A program made the position numbers and the translations under genes. DNA of 36,720 bases from Clostridia bacterium (lineage in GTDB: Bacteria; Bacillota; Clostridia; Oscillospirales; RGIG5299): the NCBI GenBank assembly GCA_017504945.1, contig JAFVQJ010000021.1:1-36720 (forward strand), given 5' to 3'. Positions within the stretch are counted from its first letter, which is position 1, and the number at the start of each line of letters is the position of its first letter. Below, piece after piece: positions 12,948 through 21,941 of this stretch. Below the pieces are notes generated by a model. It did no database searches and was not told the DNA's origin. It worked only from the letters and a program-made list of their open reading frames with translations.

Positions 12948-14318
12948 ATGAAAACAGCAGAAAATCTTATAGACGCCGAAAGGGCGCAATATATAAAAAT
13001 GACGGAAACTCCGATATCAAGGCTGATACTCACCTTGGGCTTTCCCACCACCGTCACTATGCTCATCACCAATATCTACAATATGGCAGACTCTTATTTT
13101 GCAAGCCAGATATCGCTCGGCGCAGGCGGCGCAACGGGTATCGTTTTCGGAATAATGTCAATAATTCAGGCGTTTGGCTTTATGTTCGGACACGGCGCGG
13201 GCAGCTTTATAAGCCGCCTCCTCGGCGCGAAGGACACAAAAAAGGCAAGCGAATACGCCTCAACGGGATTTTTCGCAAGTATTTTCGTCGGCATCGCAAT
13301 AACGGTGCTCGGCATTACCTTTTTAAAGCCGCTTATGCTGCTTCTCGGAAGCACCGAAACCATACTCCCTCACGCGATGGACTACGGCATCTGCATCTTC
13401 CTTGCCGCTCCCGCGATGACTGCAAGCTGCGTGCTCAACAATATTTTGCGCTATGAGGGCAGAGCCGCCCTTGCAATGATAGGACTCACCTTCGGCGGTA
13501 TTTTAAATATCGCCCTCGACCCTCTCTTTATCTTCGCCCTCGGGCTTGATATCTTCGGTGCGGGACTTGCCACCGCCATCTCGCAGTATATCTCCTTTGC
13601 AATACTTTTCTCAATGTTTTTAAGGAATAAAACGCAGAGCAAAATATCCTTCAAATATATCTCAAGAGAATTCAAAACTCTTGTAAACATCGTAGTAACG
13701 GGACTTCCGAGCCTTGCAAGGCAGGGACTTAACAGCGTGTCCACAATGGTACTCAACGCCGCCGCGAAGCCGTTTGGCGACGCCGCCATTGCCGCAATGG
13801 GTTACGTTGCGAGAACGTCGCATTTCATTTTCAGTGCGGGACTCGGCATAGGTCAGGGCTTTCAGCCCGTCTCGGCGTTTAACTACGGCGCAAAGAAATA
13901 TTCGCGCGTCAAAAAAGGAACTCTCTTTACGTGGGCATTCGGCACCGTCCTTTTGGGAAGCCTTGCCGTTATTTGCTTTATCTTTGCACCGCAGATAATA
14001 TCGCTTTTCAGAAAGGAAGCGCAGGTAATAGAAATAGGCGGCGAAGCCCTTCGCTTCTACTGTATCGCACTTATCTTTTTTGCCACCTCCGTAGTTGCGA
14101 CGATGCTTTTCCAAAGCATCGGAAAAAGCGGACCGGCACTGCTTCTCTCCTGCCTCCAGAGCGGACTTATATTTATCCCCACCTGCACCGTGCTTTCGCA
14201 TTTCCTCGGAGTAAGAGGAATAGAAATATCGCAGCCAATAGCCTACACGCTCACCTCTCTCGTCTCCCTCCCGATGATGCTCCTCTTTTTAAAAAATCTC
14301 CCACCCGACGAAGAATAA
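12948..14318 (+). CDS. MATE-family multidrug efflux transporter
   Basis: This 456-aa integral membrane protein has about 12 hydrophobic segments in two homologous halves, the MATE layout. The N-terminal helix reads PISRLILTLGFPTTVTMLIT then NIYNMADSYF, the usual MATE start (a short amphipathic segment, then the first helix with the 'NxxDxxF' pattern). The phrase GHGAGSFISRLLGAKD after the second helix is the family's 'G-x-G-x3-SR-x-LGA' loop. Such proteins export cationic drugs or metabolites using a sodium or proton gradient; which ion and which substrate cannot be told. The ribosome binding site is weak (AGAAGA). It stands alone, convergent with the his operon. Confidence 0.9.
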   Translation: MKTAENLIDAERAQYIKMTETPISRLILTLGFPTTVTMLITNIYNMADSYFASQISLGAGGATGIVFGIMSIIQAFGFMFGHGAGSFISRLLGAKDTKKASEYASTGFFASIFVGIAITVLGITFLKPLMLLLGSTETILPHAMDYGICIFLAAPAMTASCVLNNILRYEGRAALAMIGLTFGGILNIALDPLFIFALGLDIFGAGLATAISQYISFAILFSMFLRNKTQSKISFKYISREFKTLVNIVVTGLPSLARQGLNSVSTMVLNAAAKPFGDAAIAAMGYVARTSHFIFSAGLGIGQGFQPVSAFNYGAKKYSRVKKGTLFTWAFGTVLLGSLAVICFIFAPQIISLFRKEAQVIEIGGEALRFYCIALIFFATSVVATMLFQSIGKSGPALLLSCLQSGLIFIPTCTVLSHFLGVRGIEISQPIAYTLTSLVSLPMMLLFLKNLPPDEE

Positions 14319-14340
14319 ATCAAACTTGTTAAAATAAACC

Positions 14341-14367
14341 AAAAACCCCGTCCTTTTCGGACGGGGG
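14341..14367 (-). terminator. Terminator between MATE gene and his operon
   Basis: CCCCGTCC (14346-14353), TTTTC, GGACGGGG (14359-14366). On the minus strand it ends in TTTTTGG, a good terminator for hisE. On the plus strand the T-run is weaker. Confidence 0.75.
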
Positions 14368-14382
14368 TCAAATTTTAAAAAC

Positions 14383-14706
14383 TCAAGTATTTTTATCGGT
14401 AACTCTCATCTTTTTGAGGTTGCCTATCTTTGCGCTTCTCCTTTTAAGCTCGGCCTCAACGTCGGAGTAGGGAACACCGCACTGGGCAAGCATAACGGTA
14501 AGATGGTAAAGCAGGTCGGAGGTCTCGTTAACTATCTCTTCCTTGTCGCCGTTTTTGGCGGCAATTATCGTTTCAGCCGACTCCTCGCCGACCTTTTTAA
14601 GAATTTTGTCAAGACCCTTGTCAAAAAGATAGCAGGTGTAAGAGCCTTCCTCAAAATTTTCCTTTCGGCTCATAACTACCTCGTAAAGCTCGTTAAGCTC
14701 AGACAT
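14383..14706 (-). CDS. hisE: Phosphoribosyl-ATP pyrophosphatase
   Basis: This is the second step of histidine synthesis: phosphoribosyl-ATP is cut to phosphoribosyl-AMP and pyrophosphate. The 107-aa length is usual. The MazG-like helical core is visible: KKVGEESAETIIAAKNGDKE then EIVNETSDLLYHLTVML, whose Glu and Asp residues bind magnesium. In many bacteria HisE is fused behind HisI. Here the two are separate, with hisE starting two bases after the hisI stop. It is the last gene of the operon, in front of the terminator. Confidence 0.93.
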   Translation of the reverse strand: MSELNELYEVVMSRKENFEEGSYTCYLFDKGLDKILKKVGEESAETIIAAKNGDKEEIVNETSDLLYHLTVMLAQCGVPYSDVEAELKRRSAKIGNLKKMRVTDKNT

Positions 14707-14707
14707 T

Positions 14708-15037
14708 TTATTTATCCTCCTTGTCGGTTATCTTGTTGAAAAAGCAGCTTCTGCTTCCGGTGTGGCAGGCAGCGCCCGTTTGAATTACCTTTATAAGCAG
14801 AGTATCGTCGTCGCAGTCGGAATAGATGGAGACCACCTTCTGAAAATGACCGCTCGTCTCTCCCTTGTGCCAAAGCTCATTGCGACTCCTTGAGAAAAAT
14901 ACGGTATCGCCGCACTCAAGAGTTTTGGTAAGCGACTCCTTGTTCATATAAGCGAGCATCAGCACCTCGCCGTTTTCATTATCCTGCACTACCGCGGGAA
15001 TTAGCTCCGATTTTTTAAAAAGCTTATCTATATCCAT
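14708..15037 (-). CDS. hisI: Phosphoribosyl-AMP cyclohydrolase
   Basis: The enzyme opens the adenine ring of phosphoribosyl-AMP (third step). The 109-aa length is normal for the stand-alone form. Diagnostic are [18 protein letters not shown], the magnesium site DCDDDTLL, and the zinc cysteines in [14 protein letters not shown] 16-base gap separates it from hisF. No strong ribosome binding site is seen before the ATG, so translation may depend on coupling or local structure. Confidence 0.93.
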   Translation of the reverse strand: MDIDKLFKKSELIPAVVQDNENGEVLMLAYMNKESLTKTLECGDTVFFSRSRNELWHKGETSGHFQKVVSIYSDCDDDTLLIKVIQTGAACHTGSRSCFFNKITDKEDK

Positions 15038-15053
15038 AATAAAGCGGTAAAGA

Positions 15054-15809
15054 TCATCTTCTTACCGAAATACCCTCCTTGTAAAGATGCTCCTTAACGT
15101 CGCGCACCTTAAGCTCGCCGTAATGAAAAAGTGAAGCGGCAAGCGCGGCGTCCGCGCCCGTTTTTTTAAAGACCTCCGAAAAATGCTCGAGCTTACCCGC
15201 ACCGCCCGAAGCGATAACGGGAATGTTCACCTCGCGGCAAATGGCGTCAAGCAGCTCAATATCGTAGCCGTTTTTAACGCCGTCGGTGTCCATCGAGGTA
15301 ACGAGCAGCTCACCGGCGCCGAGCTTTTGGGCTCTTACCGCCCACTCAATAGCGTCAAGACCGGTGGGAATACGTCCGCCGTTAATAAATACCTCGAAAT
15401 GCCCGTCAACTCTTTTCGCATCGATGGCAACCACCATACACTGCTTTCCGAAGATGTCGGCACCTGCCGATATAAGATCTTCGTTTTTCACCGCGCTGGA
15501 GTTTAAAGAAACCTTGTCTGCCCCCGCGCGAAGCACAGCCTTTATCTCCGCAACGCTCTTAAGCCCTCCGCCTACGGTAAGCGGCATAAAAACGACGTCT
15601 GCACAGCGCTCTACCACCTCGCGCATGGTTTCTCTGCCCTCGTGCGAAGCGGTTATGTCGAGAAAGCAAAGCTCGTCGGCGCCCTGAAGCTCGTATTGCT
15701 TTGCGATCTCAACGGGGTCGCCCACGTCCTTCAAGCCCACGAAATTAACGCCCTTGACCACTCTTCCGCCCTTAACGTCAAGACAGGGAATAATTCTCTT
15801 TGCAACCAT
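15054..15809 (-). CDS. hisF: Imidazole glycerol phosphate synthase, cyclase subunit
   Basis: HisF uses ammonia delivered by HisH to turn PRFAR into imidazole glycerol phosphate and AICAR. The 251-aa (beta-alpha)8 barrel shows [19 protein letters not shown] with the catalytic Asp near residue 11, [11 protein letters not shown] with the second Asp near 130, and the phosphate loops TVGGGLKS and [11 protein letters not shown]. The start codon overlaps the hisA stop (TAATG), so the two are translationally coupled. Confidence 0.96.
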   Translation of the reverse strand: MVAKRIIPCLDVKGGRVVKGVNFVGLKDVGDPVEIAKQYELQGADELCFLDITASHEGRETMREVVERCADVVFMPLTVGGGLKSVAEIKAVLRAGADKVSLNSSAVKNEDLISAGADIFGKQCMVVAIDAKRVDGHFEVFINGGRIPTGLDAIEWAVRAQKLGAGELLVTSMDTDGVKNGYDIELLDAICREVNIPVIASGGAGKLEHFSEVFKKTGADAALAASLFHYGELKVRDVKEHLYKEGISVRR

Positions 15810-16531
15810 TATTTTGCCTCCCTTGCCAGCGCCACGGCTTCCTTGAGGTCAAGCGTGCCCGAATAGACCGACTTTCCGCAAATAGCGCCGTAAAGCTTCA
15901 TATCGGCAAGCGCGCGTATATCGTCTATCGACTTGATGCCGCCGCTCGCGGTAATATCGCATGAAACGGCGCACTTTAACTCAAAAAGCTGCTCCAAATT
16001 GGGACCGCAAAGGGTTCCGTCCTTTGAAATATCGGTAAAAATAATATTTTTAACGCCTGCCGACTCGCATCTTTTTGCAAACTCAATGTAATCGAGCCTT
16101 GAGTCCTCGGTCCAACCGACAGTTCTCACCGTTCTGTCAAGCGCATCGATGCCTACGGCGATCTTATCGCCCCAAAGCCTTACGCCTTCGGTAACGAGTG
16201 AAAAATCCTTAACTGCGGCAGAGCCCAAAATTACTCTCGAAATACCGTTTTCAACGTAAAATTCAATGTCGGAAAGAGTGCGTATGCCGCCGCCCACCTC
16301 AACGGGAAGAGAAACTGCGCGTGCTATTTCAATAATAATGCCGCTGTTTATCTTAACGCCGTCAAGAGCGCCGTCGAGATCGACGGTGTGAATGTAACCC
16401 GCACCCGCCGCCTCAAAGCTCTTTGCCGTCTCCACGGCGTTATCGGCAACGCGCGCGGCGGTAGAATAGTCGCCCTTGTAAAGCCTGACGCACTCACCGC
16501 CCTTGATATCTATTGCGGGAAGAATTATCAT
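15809..16531 (-). CDS. hisA: ProFAR isomerase
   Basis: HisA isomerises ProFAR to PRFAR (fourth step). The 240-aa barrel is homologous to HisF. Seen are [19 protein letters not shown] with the catalytic Asp near residue 8, [21 protein letters not shown], a second catalytic Asp in [14 protein letters not shown], and [11 protein letters not shown]. The length is typical and there is no sign of the TrpF-fused PriA variant seen in Actinobacteria. ATGA overlap with hisH. Confidence 0.96.
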   Translation of the reverse strand: MIILPAIDIKGGECVRLYKGDYSTAARVADNAVETAKSFEAAGAGYIHTVDLDGALDGVKINSGIIIEIARAVSLPVEVGGGIRTLSDIEFYVENGISRVILGSAAVKDFSLVTEGVRLWGDKIAVGIDALDRTVRTVGWTEDSRLDYIEFAKRCESAGVKNIIFTDISKDGTLCGPNLEQLFELKCAVSCDITASGGIKSIDDIRALADMKLYGAICGKSVYSGTLDLKEAVALAREAK

Positions 16532-17136
16532 AACGTCGCCTCCTTGCCGAGAAAGCCTCTTAAAATGTCAAGACCCGTCTCACCGCTTTTTTCGGGATGA
16601 AACTGAGTTCCGAAAACGTTTCCGTTGCAAACGGAAGCAACTATCTCGCCGCCGTAATCGGTAACCGAGGCAATGTATTTCGCGTCGGTCTTTGCGGCAA
16701 ATGAGTGAACGAAATAGACGAAATCGCCGCTTTTTATCCTCTCGGTCACGGCGCAGTCCTTTCTTATTTCAAGACTGTTCCAGCCCATGTGCGGAATTTT
16801 AAGTCCCTTTGCGTCAATAGGACGCACCTCGCCGGGAATAAGCGAAAGACCCTCGGTCTCCTCAAACTCAAAGCCTCTGTCAAAGAGTATCTGCATGCCG
16901 AGACATATTCCCAAAAACGGTTTTTCCTTTGCCGCTCTTTTTATAACGGACACGAGCCCCTTTTCTTTAAGCGACGCCATAGCGGCGGGAAAAGCTCCCA
17001 CCCCGGGCAAAATAATTTTGTCTGCCGCCAATATCTCATCTTCCTTGTCGGTGAGAATTACATTTGCTCCGAGATATTTAACGGCCTTTATAACGCTTTG
17101 GATATTTCCGGCGTCGTAATCAATAACTGCAATCAT
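16528..17136 (-). CDS. hisH: Imidazole glycerol phosphate synthase, glutaminase subunit
   Basis: This class I glutamine amidotransferase feeds ammonia to HisF. It has 202 aa. The nucleophile Cys lies in FLGICLGMQILFD, and the His-x-Glu of the triad in GTQFHPEKSGETG. The N-terminus IAVIDYDAGNIQSV is the usual HisH opening. The start overlaps the hisB stop (ATGA), and its stop overlaps hisA. Confidence 0.96.
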   Translation of the reverse strand: MIAVIDYDAGNIQSVIKAVKYLGANVILTDKEDEILAADKIILPGVGAFPAAMASLKEKGLVSVIKRAAKEKPFLGICLGMQILFDRGFEFEETEGLSLIPGEVRPIDAKGLKIPHMGWNSLEIRKDCAVTERIKSGDFVYFVHSFAAKTDAKYIASVTDYGGEIVASVCNGNVFGTQFHPEKSGETGLDILRGFLGKEATL

Positions 17137-17708
17137 TCCAAGCTTCCTTTTGAAGAGAGCACCGTGTCGGTGCCCGATTTTGAAACGGCTTCCTTAATCG
17201 CGTGTCCAAGCGCCTTAAAGAGCGCCTCTACCTTGTGGTGATCGTTATCACCGTAGAGAAGCTTAAGGTGGAGGGTAAGACCTGCGTTTTGCGAAAAGGC
17301 TCTCAAAAATTCAACGAGCATCTGCGAATCGAAGTCGCCCACCTTTTCCGCCTTTAAAGGACAGTCAAGCACCAAATAAGGTCTGCCCGAAAAATCAAGC
17401 GAGCAAAAGCCGAGCGCCTCGTCCATGGGAACGAAAAAGCTTCCGTAGCGGTTAATGCCCTTTTTGTCGCCAAGCAGCTTTGAGATAGCAGAGCCGAGCA
17501 CAATACCCGTATCCTCAACGGTGTGATGCATATCAACGTGAAGGTCACCCACCGTTTTAAGCTCAATATCAAAGCCGGCGTGAACGGCAAGAAGCGTTAT
17601 CATGTGGTCGAAAAAGCCAACTCCTGTTTCCACCGAGGCGTTGCCGCTTCCGTAAAGCTCAAGAGAGAGCGAAATATCGGTTTCCTTGGTCTTTCTGTTA
17701 AAATCCAT
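17133..17708 (-). CDS. hisB: Imidazoleglycerol-phosphate dehydratase
   Basis: The 191-aa monofunctional form has no N-terminal histidinol-phosphatase domain. Two manganese-binding repeats are seen: GFFDHMITLLAVHAGFD with DLHVDMHHTVEDTGIVLG, and YGDNDHHKVEALFKALGHA. Since the phosphatase half is absent and no hisN or hisJ lies in the operon, that step must be encoded elsewhere. An 18-base gap follows hisC. Confidence 0.96.
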   Translation of the reverse strand: MDFNRKTKETDISLSLELYGSGNASVETGVGFFDHMITLLAVHAGFDIELKTVGDLHVDMHHTVEDTGIVLGSAISKLLGDKKGINRYGSFFVPMDEALGFCSLDFSGRPYLVLDCPLKAEKVGDFDSQMLVEFLRAFSQNAGLTLHLKLLYGDNDHHKVEALFKALGHAIKEAVSKSGTDTVLSSKGSLE

Positions 17709-17726
17709 TTAAAACAATCCTTTCGG

Positions 17727-18773
17727 TCAGCTTAAAATATCTGCTATCGCCGAAATCACCTCGGCGTTTTCACTCTTGCTTCCTGCGGTTATCCTCAAAA
17801 ATCCGTTAAAGCACCTTATTGCAATGCCTCTTTCAATAAGCGCCTTGAAAATATCGTTTGCCCTATCACTTAAGACGACCACGAAATTCGAGGAGGAGGG
17901 AAGAACCTTAAAATCCTCGCGCTCAAGCGCCTTAAGACCGCGGTAAAGCTCTTTTTTTCTTAAAACTATCTGCCTTGAAACTCTTTTCACGTAATCCTTC
18001 TCGTCAAGTATGACCTTTGCGGCGACCTGCGAAAATGAATTTACGTTATAAGGGGGCTTTACCGTCTTTATAACGTCGGTAAGACGCTTTGGAGCCACCG
18101 AAAAGCCCACGCGAAGAGAGGCGGAGCCCAAAGCCTTCGAGCAGGTCTTCATAACGAGCAGATTGTCAAAGTCGTTTATGTAAGGAATGACCGACTGATT
18201 CCAAAACTCCATATAAGCCTCGTCGGCAACGACGAGAGTACCTGCCTTTCCTGCGGCTCGTGCTATTTTCAAAACGTCGTCGCGCTTAATGCCGTAGCCG
18301 GTGGGATTGCAGGGATTTGAAAAAATAAAGATTCGCGGCTTTTCCTCGGTTATCATTTTTATAATAGCCTTTACCGAGGGCTTAAGCTCCTTCTTTTTAA
18401 GAGAGATCACCTCAAATCCGCCAAGCGAGGCGTAAAAGCGGTACATCGAAAAATCGGGCTCGGTAACCATAATTTTGTCGCCCTCGTCCATAAAGGCGTT
18501 GTAAAGCACCGATATCATCTCGTCAGAGCCGTTTGAAGCCGCTACCTCACCTTCGTCAACGCCGTAGGCGGCGGCAAAGGAGCGGCAAAGCTCCGTCGCC
18601 ATCGGATCGGGATATCTGTTTAAAGAAACCTCTTTAACTGCCCTTAAAATTTTGCCCTCAAGCCTTTTTGAAGGCACTATAAAGCTCTCGTTTGCATCGA
18701 GTCTTATTTTAAAATTTCCCGAAAGCGGCTCATAGGGAGTAAAGCTCTCGGACTTTTTTGAAAGCTTAAACAT
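17727..18773 (-). CDS. hisC: Histidinol-phosphate aminotransferase
   Basis: This fold-type I PLP enzyme transfers the amino group from glutamate to imidazole acetol phosphate. I chose the ATG at 18773 (348 aa), since GAGGA lies seven bases before it; the gene then overlaps hisD by eight bases. An in-frame TTG four codons earlier is less likely. Motifs: RLDANESF at the start, SNPCNPTGYGI, VVADEAYMEF, and the PLP lysine in MKTCSKALGSASLRVGF. Confidence 0.95.
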   Translation of the reverse strand: MFKLSKKSESFTPYEPLSGNFKIRLDANESFIVPSKRLEGKILRAVKEVSLNRYPDPMATELCRSFAAAYGVDEGEVAASNGSDEMISVLYNAFMDEGDKIMVTEPDFSMYRFYASLGGFEVISLKKKELKPSVKAIIKMITEEKPRIFIFSNPCNPTGYGIKRDDVLKIARAAGKAGTLVVADEAYMEFWNQSVIPYINDFDNLLVMKTCSKALGSASLRVGFSVAPKRLTDVIKTVKPPYNVNSFSQVAAKVILDEKDYVKRVSRQIVLRKKELYRGLKALEREDFKVLPSSSNFVVVLSDRANDIFKALIERGIAIRCFNGFLRITAGSKSENAEVISAIADILS

Positions 18774-20055
18774 TTTCGTCCTCAAATCTTACGGTAATGG
18801 AATTTGCGTGAGCGGTAAGCCCTTCCTTTGCGGCAATGGCGGTAATGTTGTCCTTCACCTTTAAAAGAGCCTCTCTCGTGTAGTGAATAAACTGCGTTTT
18901 CTTAAGGAAATCGTCGGTTGAAAGGGGAGAGAAGAAGCGGGCTGTTCCCGAGGTGGGAAGCACGTGATTGGGACCCGCAAAATAATCTCCCAAGGGCTCG
19001 GGCGAAAATTCACCCACGAAAACGGAGCCTGCATTTTCAATTCTGTCAAGATAAGACTGTGCATCGCAAAGAGCAAGCTCAAGATGCTCGGGCGCAAAAT
19101 CGTTTGCGACCTCAATGCATTTTTCAATATCGCTCAAAACGAATATCGCGCCGCTGCTTGAAAGAGCCTCGCGAGCAAATTCGCTTCTCTCAAGATAAGA
19201 AAGCTGCCTCTCAAGCTCTGCCGATACGCAGACGGCAAGCGACTCCGAATCGGTAACTAAAATTGCCGAGGCAAGCCTGTCGTGCTCTGCCTGCGAGAGC
19301 ATATCCGCGGCAACGAATTTGGGATTTGCGCTTTTGTCCGCAACGATAAGTATCTCGGAGGGACCCGCTATCATATCTATATCTACTTTGCCGTAGACCT
19401 CTCTCTTTGCAGTGGCAACGAAGATGTTTCCGGGACCCACTATCTTGTCCACCTTCGGCACCGACTCGGTGCCGTATGCAAGCGCGGCAACGGCTTGAGC
19501 GCCGCCTATTGCAAAAATTCTGTCAACACCGGCAACGTAAGCGGCGGTGAGAATATCGGGATTTATATTGCCGTCCTTTGATGGCGGCGTCACCATAATA
19601 AGCTCCGAAACACCCGCCACCTTTGCGGGAATTGCATTCATAAGAACGGTCGAGGGATAAGCCGCCGTTCCGCCGGGAACGTAAAGTCCCACTCTCTTAA
19701 GCCCTCTTATCTTCTGACCGGTAACCGCACCGTCCTTTGAAACGGTGTAGCCCTTGGGGAGCTGACGCGCGTGAAATTCTCTTATATTTTCCGCTGCCTC
19801 TTCAAGCGACTTTAAGAAAAACGGATCGGCTTTTTTTGCCGCCTCTCTTGCAAGAGAAACGGGCACCTCAAGCTGTGCGGGTGCCTTTTTGTCAAATTTT
19901 TCGGTATATTTTTTAACAGCGGCGTCGCCGTCCTTTGCGACGTCTGAAATAATTTCCGAAACGGTCCCGGTAACGTCCCTGTTTACGCCGTCGCTCCTCT
20001 TTTTAAGAAGCGCGATCTTCTCAAAAACGGCGTCGCCTTTAAAAATAATATCCAT
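18766..20055 (-). CDS. hisD: Histidinol dehydrogenase
   Basis: The enzyme performs the last two steps, histidinol to histidine with two NAD. It has 429 aa, normal length. Typical phrases are LYVPGGTAAYPSTVLMNAIPA, VDKIVGPGNIFVATAK, DMIAGPSEILIVAD and the zinc/catalytic region MLSQAEHDRLASAIL, with NDFAPEHLEL and GPNHVLPTSGTARF near the end. TAATG overlap with hisG. Confidence 0.97.
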   Translation of the reverse strand: MDIIFKGDAVFEKIALLKKRSDGVNRDVTGTVSEIISDVAKDGDAAVKKYTEKFDKKAPAQLEVPVSLAREAAKKADPFFLKSLEEAAENIREFHARQLPKGYTVSKDGAVTGQKIRGLKRVGLYVPGGTAAYPSTVLMNAIPAKVAGVSELIMVTPPSKDGNINPDILTAAYVAGVDRIFAIGGAQAVAALAYGTESVPKVDKIVGPGNIFVATAKREVYGKVDIDMIAGPSEILIVADKSANPKFVAADMLSQAEHDRLASAILVTDSESLAVCVSAELERQLSYLERSEFAREALSSSGAIFVLSDIEKCIEVANDFAPEHLELALCDAQSYLDRIENAGSVFVGEFSPEPLGDYFAGPNHVLPTSGTARFFSPLSTDDFLKKTQFIHYTREALLKVKDNITAIAAKEGLTAHANSITVRFEDENV

Positions 20056-20678
20056 TACAGATTCTCCTTGATAGCCGCAAGGAAGGCGTCGATTTTATCC
20101 TTCTTCATCTTCATACTTGCAACGTTAACGATAAGACGTGCCGATGAGGGTGCTATCTCTTCAATAATACTAAGCCCGTTTTCCTTAATGGTAGTACCCG
20201 TCTCAACGATATCCACGATACCGTCGGAAAGCCCCAAAAGCGGAGCAAGCTCAACCGAGCCGTCTATCTTGATAATTTCAATATCAATGTTTTTCGAATC
20301 GAAATAATCCTTTGCAACCTTGGGATATTTCGTTGCGATTATCTTCTTTTTATAGCCTCCGCAAACAGCCTCGGCGTTTTTCGCAATAAGCGCAAAGCGG
20401 CATTTTCCGAATCCGAGATCCATTATCTCGTAAAGCTGCTTGCCGTGCTCCATAATGGTGTCCTTGCCAACGATACCCATATCGCAAACGCCGCGCTCAA
20501 CGTATGTAATAACGTCGGGCGACTTGGCAAGCACTACCTCGAGATCAAAATTGGGAACGGGAATAAAGAGCTTTCTGCCCTTGTTTTCAAGCTCGTTCAC
20601 GTCAAAGCCGCAGCGCTTAAAGAGCTCAACGGTATTTTTTTCAAGCCTTCCCTTTGTAAGAGCGATCCTCAAGCTCAA
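20055..20678 (-). CDS. hisG: ATP phosphoribosyltransferase, short form
   Basis: This is the first, committed step: ATP plus PRPP to phosphoribosyl-ATP. The 207-aa short form lacks the C-terminal feedback domain and needs HisZ for activity and histidine control; hisZ is directly upstream. Seen are RIALTKGRLEKNTVELF, VERGVCDMGIVGKDTI, and the PRPP loop DIVETGTTIKENGL. The start is TTG overlapping the hisZ stop (TTGA), with GGAGGAG upstream; a second TTG two codons later is an alternative. Confidence 0.96.
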   Translation of the reverse strand: MSLRIALTKGRLEKNTVELFKRCGFDVNELENKGRKLFIPVPNFDLEVVLAKSPDVITYVERGVCDMGIVGKDTIMEHGKQLYEIMDLGFGKCRFALIAKNAEAVCGGYKKKIIATKYPKVAKDYFDSKNIDIEIIKIDGSVELAPLLGLSDGIVDIVETGTTIKENGLSIIEEIAPSSARLIVNVASMKMKKDKIDAFLAAIKENL

Positions 20679-21853
20679 AACGACTCCTCCTTAACTCCGC
20701 TCTCGGTAACCGAATAGAGCGTTTTTGCCTTTATTTTTTTGCAGTAGGCTGCGGTGCTTGCAAGACTGTCAAACACCGAAAGCTCCGCCGATATCTTTTC
20801 CGACTTAAGAGAGGCAAACAGCTCGAAGGCGTCCTTTTCAAAGCCGTCGGCGTAAAAGATAACGGCGTCGGGCACCTTAACTGCGGGCGCCTTGCAGATA
20901 ACGCTGTTTACGGCGTCGATATTCATGGAAAATCCCACTGCGGGAAGGAAAACGCCCTCCTCCTCAAAGAGAGAATCGTATCTTCCGCCCGAAAGCACCG
21001 CCTCTCCCTGCGACTCGATATATCCTCTGAAAACTATGCCGGTGTAGTAATCTATTTTGTTAACAAGACCGAGGTCCACCATAATAACGTCGCCGTAGCC
21101 GAGCTCGGCAAGCTTTTTGCAAACCACCGAGAGATACAAAAGCGCGTCCTTTGCCTTTTCGTTGGGAGCGCTCTTTATCGCCCCGTCTATAACCGAGATA
21201 TCGCCGAATCGCTTTGGCATTTCGCGAAGCTCCCTTGCCTTTTCGCCGTATTTTTCAAGCTCGGTGTCCAAAAGAGCAAAGTTTTTGTCGGCAATAATTC
21301 CTCTTATCTTATCTTTTTCCGATTCTGAAAGCAAAAGCTCGTCGGCAAGCGCGTCAAAATAGTTTGCGGTACCTATCTCAAGCTTAAATCCGCCCCTTAC
21401 CGCCTTTTTAATGGCTTTAACGGCAAGAGTAAGAGCTTCAACGTCGGCTCTTATGCCGCCGATACCCACAAGCTCTATGCCGCACTCGGTTATCTCGTCG
21501 CGCTTCAAGCTGAAAAGACTGTTTGCACGAAATACGTTCTGGTCGTAGCAAAGCCTTAAGGGGAAAGCGGCGCCCTTAAGCTTGGTCGAAATAATTCTGC
21601 CAACGGGCACGGTCGAATCGGGCCTTAAAACGACCAAACGGTTTTTCGAATCGGTCAGCTTAAACATCTCGTCGTCGTTAAACGACTTGTTCTTAATAAA
21701 AAGCTCGTAATACTCCAGAGTGGGAGTAATTATCTCATTGTATCCGTATTCGGAAAAAAGCTTAAGAATACGGCGCTCAAGCTCTCTGCGGCTCTCGCAT
21801 TCACAGAAAAGCAGATCACCCGTATTTGATGGAATTCCGAAAACCTTTGACAT
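20675..21853 (-). CDS. hisZ: HisZ, regulatory subunit of ATP phosphoribosyltransferase
   Basis: This is a paralogue of histidyl-tRNA synthetase without tRNA charging. It has 392 aa from the ATG at 21853 (AAAGGA ten bases upstream; a GTG three codons earlier touches that site). The class II motif 2 region VVLRPDSTVPVGRIIST and the reduced motif DYYTGIVFRGYIESQGEAVL with SGGRYDSLF are visible. The C-terminal anticodon-binding domain of true HisRS is missing or much reduced. As first gene of the operon next to short hisG, the assignment is firm. Confidence 0.94.
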   Translation of the reverse strand: MSKVFGIPSNTGDLLFCECESRRELERRILKLFSEYGYNEIITPTLEYYELFIKNKSFNDDEMFKLTDSKNRLVVLRPDSTVPVGRIISTKLKGAAFPLRLCYDQNVFRANSLFSLKRDEITECGIELVGIGGIRADVEALTLAVKAIKKAVRGGFKLEIGTANYFDALADELLLSESEKDKIRGIIADKNFALLDTELEKYGEKARELREMPKRFGDISVIDGAIKSAPNEKAKDALLYLSVVCKKLAELGYGDVIMVDLGLVNKIDYYTGIVFRGYIESQGEAVLSGGRYDSLFEEEGVFLPAVGFSMNIDAVNSVICKAPAVKVPDAVIFYADGFEKDAFELFASLKSEKISAELSVFDSLASTAAYCKKIKAKTLYSVTESGVKEESF

Positions 21854-21895
21854 CGGAAACACGTCCTTTGCAATTTATCGCTTTAGCGTAGTAAA

Positions 21896-21924
21896 ATGAT
21901 AACACAATAAAACGAATTTGTCAA
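21896..21924 (-). promoter_or_regulatory. Promoter of the his operon
   Basis: Minus strand TTGACA (21919-21924), 17 bases, TATCAT (21896-21901), leaving a leader of about 40 bases with a tiny CGCTAAAGCG hairpin. There is no room for a T-box or attenuator, so control by histidine probably acts on HisG-HisZ or on this promoter. Confidence 0.8.
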
Positions 21925-21941
21925 CCGTTTTATTTAAAATT

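Noticed and set aside
21863..21895. Attenuator or His-rich leader peptide for the his operon
   Set aside because: The leader of about 40 bases holds only a tiny hairpin and no run of His codons.
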